64,000 nt of DNA from Micrococcaceae bacterium Sec5.8 (GTDB taxonomy: Bacteria; Actinomycetota; Actinomycetes; Actinomycetales; Micrococcaceae), in assembly GCA_039636775.1 (NCBI GenBank), contig CP143429.1, forward strand, positions 3,038,001 to 3,102,000, in the 5' to 3' direction. A program made the position numbers and the translations under genes. The notes under the pieces are model-generated. The model ran no database searches and was not told the DNA's origin. It saw only the letters and a list, made by a program, of their open reading frames with translations. Every line of letters starts with the position of its first letter. Position 1 is the first letter of the stretch. Shown here piece after piece: positions 39,063 to 47,767 of the stretch.

Positions 39063-40652
39063 ATGAATCCGCACACTGAGCACCCCGATGACGGTCCCGC
39101 CCCGGCGGGCGGCACCGCCGGACAATCTGCCGGACAATCGCTTGGGCCCGTCGCGGCGCCCGTCCCGGACCAAACGACCGGGCAGCCCGGGGCGCCCGTC
39201 GCGGACCAAACGACCGGGCAGCCCGGGGCGCCCTCCGCGGGGATCCCAGCAGAGACTGCCGCGACCGCACCGGTGGACATGTCCGCGACCCTTCCGTTGG
39301 ACTTTTCCGCCGGCGCCGGCGCAGGAACTCCTCCGCCACCGCCCTATCTCGGCCCGTCCTTCGGCCCGTCCTTCGGCCCGACACCCCCGCCGGCTGGCAG
39401 CCAGCCGGGGAACTTCTTCGATTGGATCCGCCGCCAGGGCGTCCGCCGCGGCCGGGAGCGGTGGGTCGGCGGGGTGGCCAGCGGCATCGCCGAGCGCTTC
39501 GGCGTCGACCCGCTCATTGTCCGCGGCATCCTCATTGTCCTGACCGTCTTCGCCGGCGTAGGCGTCGTCCTCTACGGCATCGCATGGGCACTCCTGCCCG
39601 AACCCGACGGCCGGATCCACGTCCAGGAAGCGGCCGCAGGCCGCTGGTCGTCAGGGATGACGGGGGCCCTGATCACCACAGTGATCGGCTTCCCCAGCCT
39701 GGGCACCGGGTTTTGGGGCTGGGACCGTTACGGCGTGGGCCCGTTCATCTGGACCGTTTTCTGGGTGGGTGGGGTCATCTACCTCATTTACTACCTGACC
39801 CAGCGCAACAAATCCCGGGATGAAGGAACCCCCATGACAGCCACCCCCCCGACGGGTCCCTATACAGCGGCGGATTACCGCGGAACGCCCTTCCCCGGCT
39901 ACGGCGGCCCGCCAGCGTCCGCAGCCGGTTGGGGCACGCCCCCGCCGTCCACTCCCGCCCCACCGCCCGGCGGCGGCTACCCTCCGGTCCCCGGCGGGCC
40001 ATCCGTCCCGCCGGTCAAATCCCGGACCCCCGGTCCCGGCTCTCCCGCAGTGGCGGTGACCGTTGGCCTGGCGCTGCTGGTGGGCGGCGGCCTCAAAGCC
40101 CTCGACGCCGCGAACGTCATCGATCTCGGCACCTCCAGCAACGCCATCGTCTGGGCCAGCGGCGCCGTCATCCTGGGTCTCGGCATCCTCGTGTCCGGGT
40201 TCAGGGGCCGTACCTCGGGCATCCTTGGGTTCTTCGCCGCGGTGGCCCTGATCGTGGGCGGCATCTTCAATGTCCTCCCCAACGGGGACCGCTTCCGCCC
40301 GCAAAACGCCGACTGGTACCCGGCGAGCATCGACCAGGCCCGCGGCGGGTTCGACATCACCGCCGGAACCGGAACCGTGGACCTGACCCGGCTCGCGCTG
40401 AACCCTCCGTTGGGAACGGACCTTGTGGTCCCTATCGACGCCACGGCCAGCAACCTCACGGTGGTCATCCCGGACACGGTACCGGTGGAGGTCCGCGCCG
40501 ACATCACCATGGGCAACCTCAATGAAGGCAGCCAAAGCCACGGAGGCATGACCAGCCAGCAGCGCACCTACAACACCGGCAAGCCGGGGGCGGCGCTGAT
40601 CGTCACCATCGACGGCACCTTCAGCAACGTCACCATCAAGGAAGGCAACTGA
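39063..40652 (+). CDS. PspC-domain membrane protein with toastrack-like C-terminus
   Basis: 529 residues from an ATG with GGGAGG upstream (the frame is open 92 codons earlier without a site). Order: Pro/Gln/Thr/Gly linker with two 12-residue repeats (33-56), PspC domain at about 117-180 (WVGGVASGIAERFGVDPLIV), further membrane helix, Pro/Gly-rich linker, three helices at about 330-405, then an extracytoplasmic beta-rich end (GFDITAGTGTVDLTRLAL to GTFSNVTIKEGN) like LiaF/DUF4097 toastracks. Such proteins sense or buffer cell-envelope stress. First of three co-directional genes with almost no spacing. Confidence 0.85.
   Translation: MNPHTEHPDDGPAPAGGTAGQSAGQSLGPVAAPVPDQTTGQPGAPVADQTTGQPGAPSAGIPAETAATAPVDMSATLPLDFSAGAGAGTPPPPPYLGPSFGPSFGPTPPPAGSQPGNFFDWIRRQGVRRGRERWVGGVASGIAERFGVDPLIVRGILIVLTVFAGVGVVLYGIAWALLPEPDGRIHVQEAAAGRWSSGMTGALITTVIGFPSLGTGFWGWDRYGVGPFIWTVFWVGGVIYLIYYLTQRNKSRDEGTPMTATPPTGPYTAADYRGTPFPGYGGPPASAAGWGTPPPSTPAPPPGGGYPPVPGGPSVPPVKSRTPGPGSPAVAVTVGLALLVGGGLKALDAANVIDLGTSSNAIVWASGAVILGLGILVSGFRGRTSGILGFFAAVALIVGGIFNVLPNGDRFRPQNADWYPASIDQARGGFDITAGTGTVDLTRLALNPPLGTDLVVPIDATASNLTVVIPDTVPVEVRADITMGNLNEGSQSHGGMTSQQRTYNTGKPGAALIVTIDGTFSNVTIKEGN
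39159..39230 (+). repeat. Two tandem 36-bp in-frame repeats
   Basis: Copies 39159-39194 and 39195-39230 differ by one base and encode PVPDQTTGQPGA / PVADQTTGQPGA in the N-terminal linker of the PspC protein. Confidence 0.95.
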
Positions 40653-40653
40653 C

Positions 40654-40944
40654 ATGAGTACTTACGACGCGCCGGCCAGTGGGCGGAAAGGCAGCAGTCC
40701 GGGCGCCCCGTCCGGTCCCGACGTACCGCAGCAGGACTCCTCACCCCGCGTGGGTACCGTGGTCTGGGGGCTGATCGTGGTGGCCCTCGCAGCGCTCATC
40801 ATCGTCGCCCAACTCGGCATCGTGGCCCTCAATGGCACCTACGTGCTGATCGGCCTGATGATCGGCGCGGGCGCCGCACTCGTGGTCGGCGGGCTGATGT
40901 CCGCCCGCGGACGTGACAAAGCCACCTCAACACGGAAGTCTTAG
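40654..40944 (+). CDS. Small two-helix membrane protein in the PspC operon
   Basis: 96 residues: Ser/Gly/Pro-rich N-terminus of about 38 residues, then two hydrophobic helices (VVWGLIVVALAALIIVAQLG and a second near VLIGLMIGAGAALVVGG) and a basic tail. The start lies one base after the preceding stop and the next gene follows by 3 bp, so it is part of the operon. No known domain recognised. Confidence 0.8.
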   Translation: MSTYDAPASGRKGSSPGAPSGPDVPQQDSSPRVGTVVWGLIVVALAALIIVAQLGIVALNGTYVLIGLMIGAGAALVVGGLMSARGRDKATSTRKS

Positions 40945-40947
40945 GCC

Positions 40948-41202
40948 ATGGAAAAGTTCTACAGCACCGTTAGGGGCCTCGGCCTGAAACGTGGTCCGCA
41001 GCGTTGGTTGGGCGGAGTCTGTGGCGGCATCGCCGCCAAGCTCAATGTGGACGTGGCGTTCGTCCGGATTGCTTTCCTGCTCTTCGCGCTGCTCCCCGGA
41101 CCGGCATTTGTGTTCTATCTCGTGGCCTGGCTGCTCCTGCCCGACCAGCGAAACGGCATCGTCCTTGAGTCATTCCTGGCGAACCGCTCAGCGCGCCCGT
41201 AA
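40948..41202 (+). CDS. Stand-alone PspC domain protein
   Basis: 84 residues forming just one PspC domain: GPQRWLGGVCGGIAAKLNVD followed by two hydrophobic stretches ending FVFYLVAWLLLPDQRNG. PspC proteins belong to phage-shock-type envelope stress responses; here PspA is not in the window. Third gene of the operon and the third PspC domain in this locus. Confidence 0.9.
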   Translation: MEKFYSTVRGLGLKRGPQRWLGGVCGGIAAKLNVDVAFVRIAFLLFALLPGPAFVFYLVAWLLLPDQRNGIVLESFLANRSARP

Positions 41203-41314
41203 GAACACCTGTCCCGAAGAAAGAACGACTGCCCGAAACGAACCCCTGTGCCCCTGCCTCCGGCGGGGGCATCTCGGCATGGCCACCGTTTGTGTCCTGC
41301 CCCACATGCGCCAC

Positions 41315-41320
41315 TAGACT
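41315..41320 (+). promoter_or_regulatory. Candidate -10 box of pfkA
   Basis: TAGACT about 60 bp upstream of the pfkA ATG, in the 180-bp gap after the PspC operon. No good -35 box was found. Confidence 0.35.
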
Positions 41321-41382
41321 CTAGGGTGAGCTCAGCGTGGCGCTCTGCCTGTACACCTTCGAACCAGGATTTGAGCCGAGAC

Positions 41383-42408
41383 ATGAAAATAGGAATCCTC
41401 ACCAGTGGCGGCGACTGCCCCGGGCTGAACGCCGTCATCCGCGGCGCCGTCCTGAAGGGCATCGCCGTCCATGGCCACGAATTCGTGGGGTTCCTGGACG
41501 GCTGGCGCGGCGTCGTCGAGGGCGACACCATCGAGATCCCCCGCACCATGGTCCGCGGCATCGCCAAGCAGGGCGGGACCATCCTGGGCACCTCCCGCAC
41601 CAACCCGTTTGAAAACAACGGCGGCCCCGAAGTCATCAAGGCCAACATGGACCGGTTGGGCATCGACGCCCTTATTGCCATTGGCGGCGAAGGTACCCTG
41701 GCCGCAGCCAAACGCCTCACGGACGCCGGGCTGAAGATCGTCGGGGTTCCCAAGACCGTCGACAACGACCTCGACGCCACGGACTACACCTTCGGTTTTG
41801 ACACGGCCGTGGAAATCGCCACCGAGGCGATCGACCGCCTGCGGACCACGGGAGAATCGCATCACCGCTGCATGATCGCGGAGGTGATGGGCCGCCACGT
41901 GGGCTGGATCGCCCTGCACGCCGGCATGGCCTCGGGTGCCCACGCCATCCTGATCCCGGAGCAGAAAGCCTCCATGAAGCAGATCGCCGAATGGGTCACC
42001 TCGGCCCGCGACCGTGGCCGCGCCCCGCTCGTGGTGGTGGCGGAAGGATTCGTCCCGGACGATCAGGAAACCCCGCACTCAGAACGCGGGCTGGATACCT
42101 TTGGCCGTCCGCGCCTCGGCGGAATCTCCGAGCGGCTGGCTCCCGAGCTTGAGGCCATGACCGGCATCGAGACCCGGGCGACTGTCCTGGGCCATATCCA
42201 GCGCGGCGGCGTCCCGACCGCGTTCGACCGTGTGCTGGCCACCCGCCTGGGCATGGCCGCGATCGACTCGGTCGTCGAACAGCGCTGGGGCACCATGGTG
42301 TCCCTGAACGGAACCGACATCGTCCATGTTGGCTTCGACGCCGCCCTGGGCAACCTCAAGACGGTCCCGCAATACCGTTACGACGAGGCCGCCGTCCTCT
42401 TCGGCTGA
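41383..42408 (+). CDS. pfkA: 6-phosphofructokinase
   Basis: Phosphorylates fructose 6-phosphate in glycolysis. I chose the ATG opening MKIGILTSGGDCPGLNAVIRG (341 residues). The phosphoryl-donor site reads GGEGTLAAAKRL, with Gly where pyrophosphate-dependent enzymes have Asp, followed by PKTVDNDLDATDYTFGFDTAV with Lys where E. coli has Gly. Gly plus Lys is the combination known from ATP-dependent actinobacterial enzymes, so ATP use is predicted. Catalytic Asp lies in VDND. Confidence 0.95.
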   Translation: MKIGILTSGGDCPGLNAVIRGAVLKGIAVHGHEFVGFLDGWRGVVEGDTIEIPRTMVRGIAKQGGTILGTSRTNPFENNGGPEVIKANMDRLGIDALIAIGGEGTLAAAKRLTDAGLKIVGVPKTVDNDLDATDYTFGFDTAVEIATEAIDRLRTTGESHHRCMIAEVMGRHVGWIALHAGMASGAHAILIPEQKASMKQIAEWVTSARDRGRAPLVVVAEGFVPDDQETPHSERGLDTFGRPRLGGISERLAPELEAMTGIETRATVLGHIQRGGVPTAFDRVLATRLGMAAIDSVVEQRWGTMVSLNGTDIVHVGFDAALGNLKTVPQYRYDEAAVLFG

Positions 42409-42438
42409 GCCCCGGACGGGCGACGCCACACCGGTGGG

Positions 42439-42444
42439 TAGGGT
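42439..42444 (+). promoter_or_regulatory. -10 box of a predicted leaderless GNAT gene
   Basis: TAGGGT, then six bases, then the ATG at 42451: transcription would start at the start codon. Confidence 0.5.
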
Positions 42445-42450
42445 GGATGC

Positions 42451-43161
42451 ATGACACTTGAGCCCGGTTCGGTCGCCATCATCCAGCTCGCCTGGGCCCG
42501 CCGTCTGGGACTCGACGACGACGCGTTCGCTACTGCCGCGGGCGAACGCATCTTCCATGCCGACGATTCCGCCCGGGCTGTCCACTTCGTTCGGCTGTTC
42601 GGCAATTCCGCTCTGGTGGGCCCGCAATGGGTGCTCGACGCCGCCGCCGGGCTGCCCGACGGCGATCTGGCGCAGCACGGCACCCTGCTGACCCTTACGC
42701 GGGACCACGGCGGGCACGGGCTCGGAGCCTCGGCACTGTTCTTTGCGGACGACCTGCCCCTGCGCCAGCCCTCCGGCGAACTGACCGTCTCGCAGGGAAG
42801 CCCGGAAGCAGTGGAGCTGGAAGCCTTCTGCCCGCCGGACGACGTCAACGAAGTAAGCCTCTCGGACCTGGAGCACCGCTTCACCATCATGCACATGGAG
42901 GACGCCCGGCGGACCCCGGTGGCCTGCGGAGCCTACACCGAGTGGGAGGGCATCCTGGCCCAAATGGGGGTGCTGGTGGCCCCGCAATGGCGCCGCCGCG
43001 GGCTGGGCTCCCTGGCCGCCTCAGTAGCGGCACACGAAGCCCTCGCCTCCGGGCTGACACTGCAGTGGCGCGCCGAGGTCAGCAACAAAGGGTCCCTGGC
43101 CGTCGCCCGCAGCCTGGGTTTCACCGCCGGCGGCATCCAAACCAGTGTGCTGCTGGGCTGA
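42451..43161 (+). CDS. GNAT-family N-acetyltransferase
   Basis: 236 residues. The C-terminal half has a GNAT fold with the acetyl-CoA loop in APQWRRRGLGSLAA and the closing strand NKGSLAVARSLGFTAGG. The N-terminal half has no recognised motif. No clear ribosome binding site; a TANNNT box 7 bp from the ATG suggests leaderless translation. Substrate unknown. Convergent with the MFS gene. Confidence 0.85.
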   Translation: MTLEPGSVAIIQLAWARRLGLDDDAFATAAGERIFHADDSARAVHFVRLFGNSALVGPQWVLDAAAGLPDGDLAQHGTLLTLTRDHGGHGLGASALFFADDLPLRQPSGELTVSQGSPEAVELEAFCPPDDVNEVSLSDLEHRFTIMHMEDARRTPVACGAYTEWEGILAQMGVLVAPQWRRRGLGSLAASVAAHEALASGLTLQWRAEVSNKGSLAVARSLGFTAGGIQTSVLLG

Positions 43162-43174
43162 CCCGGCAGCACAC
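43145..43174. terminator. Hairpin between convergent GNAT and MFS genes
   Basis: Stem of 13 bp with one G-U pair (43145-43157 with 43162-43174, CTGA loop containing part of the GNAT stop). No T-tract follows on either strand, so terminator function is uncertain. Confidence 0.4.
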
Positions 43175-43184
43175 CGGTTCAGCG

Positions 43185-44702
43185 TCAGCGGGACTTTACT
43201 GCGGACCCCTCAGGCGTTGCCGGAGCAGAAGCAGGCGCGCCCCAGCTTTGCACCGGCTGGGGCTTGGCGAAGAACAGCGCCACCGCCGCGCCGACCAGGA
43301 TGACGGCAGCGGGCAACAGGATGGACTGGCCCATCGCCGTTGAGAATCCCTCCTGCAGCGCCTCGGGCAGCGCACCGCCGAAGGCCATGGGGCTGGCCTC
43401 GCCGGAGGCACCCGGGGCGGCCGGAAGCTCTGCCGCGAGCCGGGACTGGATCAGGACGGCAATGGCGGCACTGCCCAAAACGGCTCCGATCTGCCGGGTG
43501 GTGTTGTAGACACCCGAGCCGGCGCCCGCCTGGCGTGGGGGCAGATTGCGGGTGGCCGTAGAGCTCAGGGGGGCCCAAATGCCCGCGTTCGCGAACCCCA
43601 GCACCGCGCTGGGCAGCAGGAACAGCCAAATCGGCGTGTCCGGGTGCATCAGGGTCGCGTTCCAGACCAGCGCCACCGACATCAGGACCAGCCCGGCCGC
43701 GGTGATGAACTTCGGGTTGACCCGGTCGATGATCTTGCCGACCACCGGCGCGAGGCCACCGGAAATCAAGGCCATCGGGACCATCATGAGCGCGGACTCG
43801 GTGGGGGTCAGGCCACGGACGATCTGGTAGTAGAAGATCAACGGCAGGCTGAACGCAGTCACCGTGAAACCGACGGTGGTGATGCTGATATTGGCCAGCG
43901 AGAAGTTGCGGTCCTTGAACAGGGACAGCGGCAGGAGCGGTTCACCCTTGTTCAGCTTCTGCCAGACGACGAAGACCACCAGGACGGCGATCCCGGCGAT
44001 TATGAGCCCCCATACCGTGATGGGACCGGCGATGGTGCCCCAGTTGTAGGTCTCGCCCTCCTGGATGCCGAACACCAGCAGGAACAGCCCGACCGCACTG
44101 AGCAGCACACCGGGGATGTCGAACTTGTGCGGGTGGGTGCTCAGGGACGGCACGTAGCGCAGGGCCAGGAAGAACCCGACGACTCCCACCGGGAGGTTGA
44201 TGAAGAAAATCCATTCCCAGCCGAGACCGTCGACGAGAACGCCGCCAAGGATCGGTCCCACGAGGGTGGCGACGCCGGCAGTGGCACCCCAGATGCCCAT
44301 CGCAGCTCCGCGCCGGTCCGGCGGGAAGATCCGGGTGATCACGGCCATGGTCTGCGGCGTCATCAACGCCGCTCCGAAGCCCTGGAAGACGCGGGCCAGA
44401 ATCAGCGTCTCCACGTTCCCGGAGAGCCCGCACCACAGGGAAGCCAGCGTGAAGACGACCAGCCCCGTCAGGTAGAGCTTCTTCGGGCCGAAACGGTCGC
44501 CCAGCCGGCCGGTGATCAGCAGCGGCACGGCGTAGGCCAGCAGGTAGGCACTGGTTACCCAGATGACTGAGTTGATGTCAGCGTTCAAGCCCTCCATGAT
44601 GCGGGGATTGGCCACCGAGACAATAGTGGTGTCGATCAGGATCATAAAGAACCCGATCACGAGTGACCACAGCGCCGGCCACGGCCTGGCAACGATTTCC
44701 AT
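43185..44702 (-). CDS. DHA2-type MFS drug exporter (EmrB/QacA-like)
   Basis: 505-residue multidrug:H+ antiporter with about 14 membrane helices. The family motifs are visible: DTTIVSVANPRI in helix 1 (motif D1), GRLGDRFGPKKLYL (motif A) in the first loop, and the proline/glycine-rich WGATAGVATLVGPILGGVLV (motif C). Start with AAAGGA upstream. A PadR repressor gene lies directly upstream in the same direction, 74 bp away, and probably controls it. Confidence 0.93.
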   Translation of the reverse strand: MEIVARPWPALWSLVIGFFMILIDTTIVSVANPRIMEGLNADINSVIWVTSAYLLAYAVPLLITGRLGDRFGPKKLYLTGLVVFTLASLWCGLSGNVETLILARVFQGFGAALMTPQTMAVITRIFPPDRRGAAMGIWGATAGVATLVGPILGGVLVDGLGWEWIFFINLPVGVVGFFLALRYVPSLSTHPHKFDIPGVLLSAVGLFLLVFGIQEGETYNWGTIAGPITVWGLIIAGIAVLVVFVVWQKLNKGEPLLPLSLFKDRNFSLANISITTVGFTVTAFSLPLIFYYQIVRGLTPTESALMMVPMALISGGLAPVVGKIIDRVNPKFITAAGLVLMSVALVWNATLMHPDTPIWLFLLPSAVLGFANAGIWAPLSSTATRNLPPRQAGAGSGVYNTTRQIGAVLGSAAIAVLIQSRLAAELPAAPGASGEASPMAFGGALPEALQEGFSTAMGQSILLPAAVILVGAAVALFFAKPQPVQSWGAPASAPATPEGSAVKSR

Positions 44703-44776
44703 GGGATTCCTTTGAGGTTGAGGAGGTTTAAAGTGTGCGGCGAAGGGTGTTCGTCGGCGCCGGGGTCCGGGATGGG

Positions 44777-45340
44777 CTACCAGGGAAGTCGGCCGCTGTG
44801 CAGCCGGTCCTGCAGGTCCCGGATCCAGCCGATTTCGGCGGTCACCATGACTTGCTGGTAATCCATGTCGATCCAGTACTTGCGCTCGACACCCTTGGTC
44901 CGGAGCCGGTCCTCGCCCGCGGAAAGGAACTCCAACTGCTCCGTCAAACCCTTGAGACGGCGGTCGAGCAGTTCGGTTACCACCCCGGCCGGCAGGTTGT
45001 ACGCCTCCGAGACAGCCAGCGGAAACGCCGGGTACTCGTTGACGGGACTGGACAGCATGTCCTGGATCCTGCGGGTCAGGGCTTCCCGCCCTGCCTCGGA
45101 AATCTCGTAGGTGGTGCGTTCCGGACGGTTGCCCTCGCGGTCGGTGCCGGCTGCTGCCACCAGGCCCTGCTCTTCAAGCCGTCCGACGGCGTGGTACAGC
45201 GTTCCCGGCCGGACCTTGAGGAGGCGGTCCTCATGCCGCGCCATCAAAAGCTGGTACATCTCGTACGGATGCATGGGCTCCTCGACCAGCAGGGACAGTG
45301 CGGCAACGCCGAGCGGTGTCAGGGGTGCGGTTCGGGTCAT
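44777..45340 (-). CDS. PadR-family transcriptional regulator
   Basis: 187 residues from the ATG at 45338-45340 (MTRTAPLTPLGVAALSLLVE). N-terminal winged helix with the family signature MHPYEMYQLLMARHEDRLLK and KVRPGTLYHAVGRLEEQGLV, followed by a C-terminal helical dimerisation region (WIDMDYQQVMVTAEIGWIRDL). PadR proteins usually repress a neighbouring transporter and let go on ligand binding; here the DHA2 exporter gene follows. Confidence 0.92.
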   Translation of the reverse strand: MTRTAPLTPLGVAALSLLVEEPMHPYEMYQLLMARHEDRLLKVRPGTLYHAVGRLEEQGLVAAAGTDREGNRPERTTYEISEAGREALTRRIQDMLSSPVNEYPAFPLAVSEAYNLPAGVVTELLDRRLKGLTEQLEFLSAGEDRLRTKGVERKYWIDMDYQQVMVTAEIGWIRDLQDRLHSGRLPW

Positions 45341-45457
45341 GAGGCCTTGTCCTTTCCGCGAAGCGTCCTGCGGCGGCGCCATCGGCACCAACCTTATTCC
45401 ACAGGAACTATTCCACATGGAGTATTACGACGCAAGAGTCCGGTTGGAGGGAGGCGG

Positions 45458-45853
45458 TCAGCCGAGCAGGGCCAGGATGTCCAAGCGGTCGAACATCTGC
45501 GCGGCCGCCCGGGCGGAGGGCGTCCCGGCGTCGGGGTCGGCCCCGGCGGCGAGCAGCACCTGCGCAACATCCGTGTACCCCTTGAAGACCGCGCCGGCGA
45601 GCGGTGTCTGGCCGCGGTCATTGGCGGCGCCGGCATCTCCGCCGTGCTCAAGGATGAGCCGGACGGTCCCGGCGTGACCATGGTAGGCGGCGAGCATCAG
45701 CAGCGAATCCCCGGCGGCGTTCGTCAGCGTGGCCGGCACCCCGGCGGCCAGGTAGCTGCCAAGAACCGCGGTATCGCCCGCGCGGGCGGCGTCGAGGAGC
45801 TTGTGGGCGAGCGCCACGGTCTCCTCGTCAGGCGCCGGGGACTCCCCCGTCAT
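45458..45853 (-). CDS. Ankyrin-repeat protein
   Basis: 131 residues with about three ankyrin repeats: LAAGVPATLTNAAGDSLLML, HGGDAGAANDRGQTPLAGAV, LAAGADPDAGTPSARAAAQM. No signal peptide or membrane helix, so probably a soluble protein-binding module. Its start overlaps the ygfZ stop by 4 bp, implying co-translation with YgfZ. Bacterial ankyrin proteins next to catalase are known in oxidative-stress operons, but a role here is unproven. Confidence 0.9.
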   Translation of the reverse strand: MTGESPAPDEETVALAHKLLDAARAGDTAVLGSYLAAGVPATLTNAAGDSLLMLAAYHGHAGTVRLILEHGGDAGAANDRGQTPLAGAVFKGYTDVAQVLLAAGADPDAGTPSARAAAQMFDRLDILALLG

Positions 45854-46932
45854 CGGGTTCCCCGCAGGAAACCGGTTTGCCGTCCCACAACCTGGCCTGC
45901 ATCCGGAGCCACAATAAGTTCCTGCGCCGCGGTGTAGGGCTCGTCGCCGTCAAGGACCGTCAGCACCTCCCCGGGGGCGACCGAGCGCTTGATCACGGCC
46001 AGCGCCACCGGACCCATTTCGTAGTGCTGCGCCACGGATGTCACGGTGCCCACCGAGCGGTCCCCGGAACGGACCTCGCTGCCGACCGCGGGCATGGTGT
46101 GCTGCGAGCCGTCGAGTTGCAGGAACACCAGCCGGCGCGGCGGGTGGCCCAGATTGTGGACCCGGGCCACGGTCTCCTGGCCTTTGTAGCAGCCTTTGTT
46201 CAGGTGCACGGCGGTGCGGAGCAGGTCCAGCTCGTGCGGGATGGTCCGATTGTCAGTTTCGGCACCCCAGCGCGGCCGCCAGGCTGCGATACGCAGGGCC
46301 TCGGCCGCCCAGACCCCGGCGAGCGGGCGTTCGCCGGCCGTGGCTTCCAACGCACCGGCCGGGACCAGGTATTCAAACCACGGCCGTTCAAGACCTGGAT
46401 GGCCGGCCTCATCCACCACCGCGTAGGAGTAGCCGCCTGCGCCGACATGCGGCCACGGATCCTCCCAGACCAGCAGGCCGGAGAATTCAGGCACCCGGCG
46501 GGTGGAACCCAGTACGGCCCAGTCCGCCGAGACGTCGGCAATCTCGACCCGGAGCATGAATTTCATCTTGTTGAGCCATTCGGCGAGCGGTCCGGCCTCG
46601 GCCGCCTCGACGATCAGCCAGGTGGTGGCGCCGTCGTCCACCACCCGCGCGTCGAATTCGATCCGGCCCTGCACGCTCAGGAGCAGCAGTTCGGTGGACT
46701 GACCGGGCGGGAGGTTCGTGAGCTGCTGTGAGGACAGGGTATTGAGCCAGCTCAGCCGGTCCGGTCCGGTCACGGTGACCACACCGCGGTGGGACAGATC
46801 CACGACGGCGGCGCCGGCGGCCAGCGCCCGCTGTTCCCGGAGCGGTTCGCCGTAATGGGAGGCGACGCCGGCGTCCGCCCCGGCCGCTTCAACGGCGCCG
46901 GGGCGCGCCAACAGGGGGCTTTTGATAGTCAT
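45850..46932 (-). CDS. ygfZ: Folate-binding protein YgfZ (iron-sulfur cluster maturation)
   Basis: Tetrahydrofolate-dependent factor that helps maintain certain Fe-S enzymes, related to the T-protein of glycine cleavage. Its 360 residues show the folate-binding fold (VTGPDRLSWLNTLSSQ) and the YgfZ signature KGCYKGQETVARVHNLGHPP with the essential cysteine. Start ATG at MTIKSPLLARPG. It is followed by the overlapping ankyrin gene and preceded by a flavodoxin-like gene 22 bp away, all on the minus strand. Confidence 0.93.
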   Translation of the reverse strand: MTIKSPLLARPGAVEAAGADAGVASHYGEPLREQRALAAGAAVVDLSHRGVVTVTGPDRLSWLNTLSSQQLTNLPPGQSTELLLLSVQGRIEFDARVVDDGATTWLIVEAAEAGPLAEWLNKMKFMLRVEIADVSADWAVLGSTRRVPEFSGLLVWEDPWPHVGAGGYSYAVVDEAGHPGLERPWFEYLVPAGALEATAGERPLAGVWAAEALRIAAWRPRWGAETDNRTIPHELDLLRTAVHLNKGCYKGQETVARVHNLGHPPRRLVFLQLDGSQHTMPAVGSEVRSGDRSVGTVTSVAQHYEMGPVALAVIKRSVAPGEVLTVLDGDEPYTAAQELIVAPDAGQVVGRQTGFLRGTR

Positions 46933-46954
46933 ATGTAGTAGAAGTCCTCAGAGA

Positions 46955-47680
46955 TCAGCGGTATTCCGGGTTTTCGAAATCGAACCGTGTTCCGGCCTTC
47001 CAGGCTTCGGGCAGGTTTCCGTAGGCGGGGATGCCGCCGGCGTCCTTGAGCATGCGGGCCATGTGCAGCAGGTTCCACGTCATGAAGGTGGCGTTGCGGT
47101 TGGTGAAGTCGCTCTCAGGCCCGCCGGAGCCCTCATCAAGGTAGCTCGGGCCGGGGCCGACGGCGCCGATCCAGCCGGCGTCGGCCTGCGGCGGAATGCT
47201 GAACCCGATGTGTTGCAGGCTGTAGAGGACGTTCATGGCGCAGTGCTTAATGCCGTCCTCGTTGCCGGTGATGAGGCAGCCGCCCACCTTGGGATAGAAC
47301 GCCCACTGGCCCTTGTCGTTGAGCTCACCGGAGTGGGCGTAGAGGCGTTCGATCAGCTTCTTGGTCTGCGAGGAGTTGTCACCCAGCCAGATCGGCCCGG
47401 CCACAATGACGATGTCGGCTTCCCGGACGGCTGGATACAGTTCCGGCCATTCATCGGTCAGCCAGCCGTGCTCACGCATGTCGGGATAGACGCCGGCAGC
47501 GATGTCGTGGTCCACCGTCCGGATCACGCGCGTGGTGACGCCGTGTTTGTCCATGATCCGGCGGCTGACCTCGATCAGTCCCTGGGTGTTGGAGGTCTCG
47601 GGGGACTTCTTGAGGGTGCCGTTAAAGAAGACGGCTTTGAGGTCGCTGAAATCGGTGGGCGGTGCGGATGTCTCGTTCAC
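46955..47680 (-). CDS. Flavodoxin-like FMN-binding oxidoreductase
   Basis: 241 residues in the NADPH-dependent FMN reductase/flavodoxin superfamily: a first beta-strand AVFFNGTLKKSPETSNTQGL with a Ser/Thr phosphate-binding loop, GPIWLGDNSSQTKKLIERLY (flavin contact) and KVGGCLITGNEDG. GTG start with AGGGAG upstream. Electron partner unknown. It is 22 bp from ygfZ and probably in the same transcript. Confidence 0.85.
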   Translation of the reverse strand: MNETSAPPTDFSDLKAVFFNGTLKKSPETSNTQGLIEVSRRIMDKHGVTTRVIRTVDHDIAAGVYPDMREHGWLTDEWPELYPAVREADIVIVAGPIWLGDNSSQTKKLIERLYAHSGELNDKGQWAFYPKVGGCLITGNEDGIKHCAMNVLYSLQHIGFSIPPQADAGWIGAVGPGPSYLDEGSGGPESDFTNRNATFMTWNLLHMARMLKDAGGIPAYGNLPEAWKAGTRFDFENPEYR

Positions 47681-47767
47681 TGTGGTGCTCCCTGCGGTCG
47701 CTGCGGACTACGGAAATTCAGTGCGGCCCCTCGGCCGGCCCGTTGGTTGGCACCCGGACCGGTGCGG

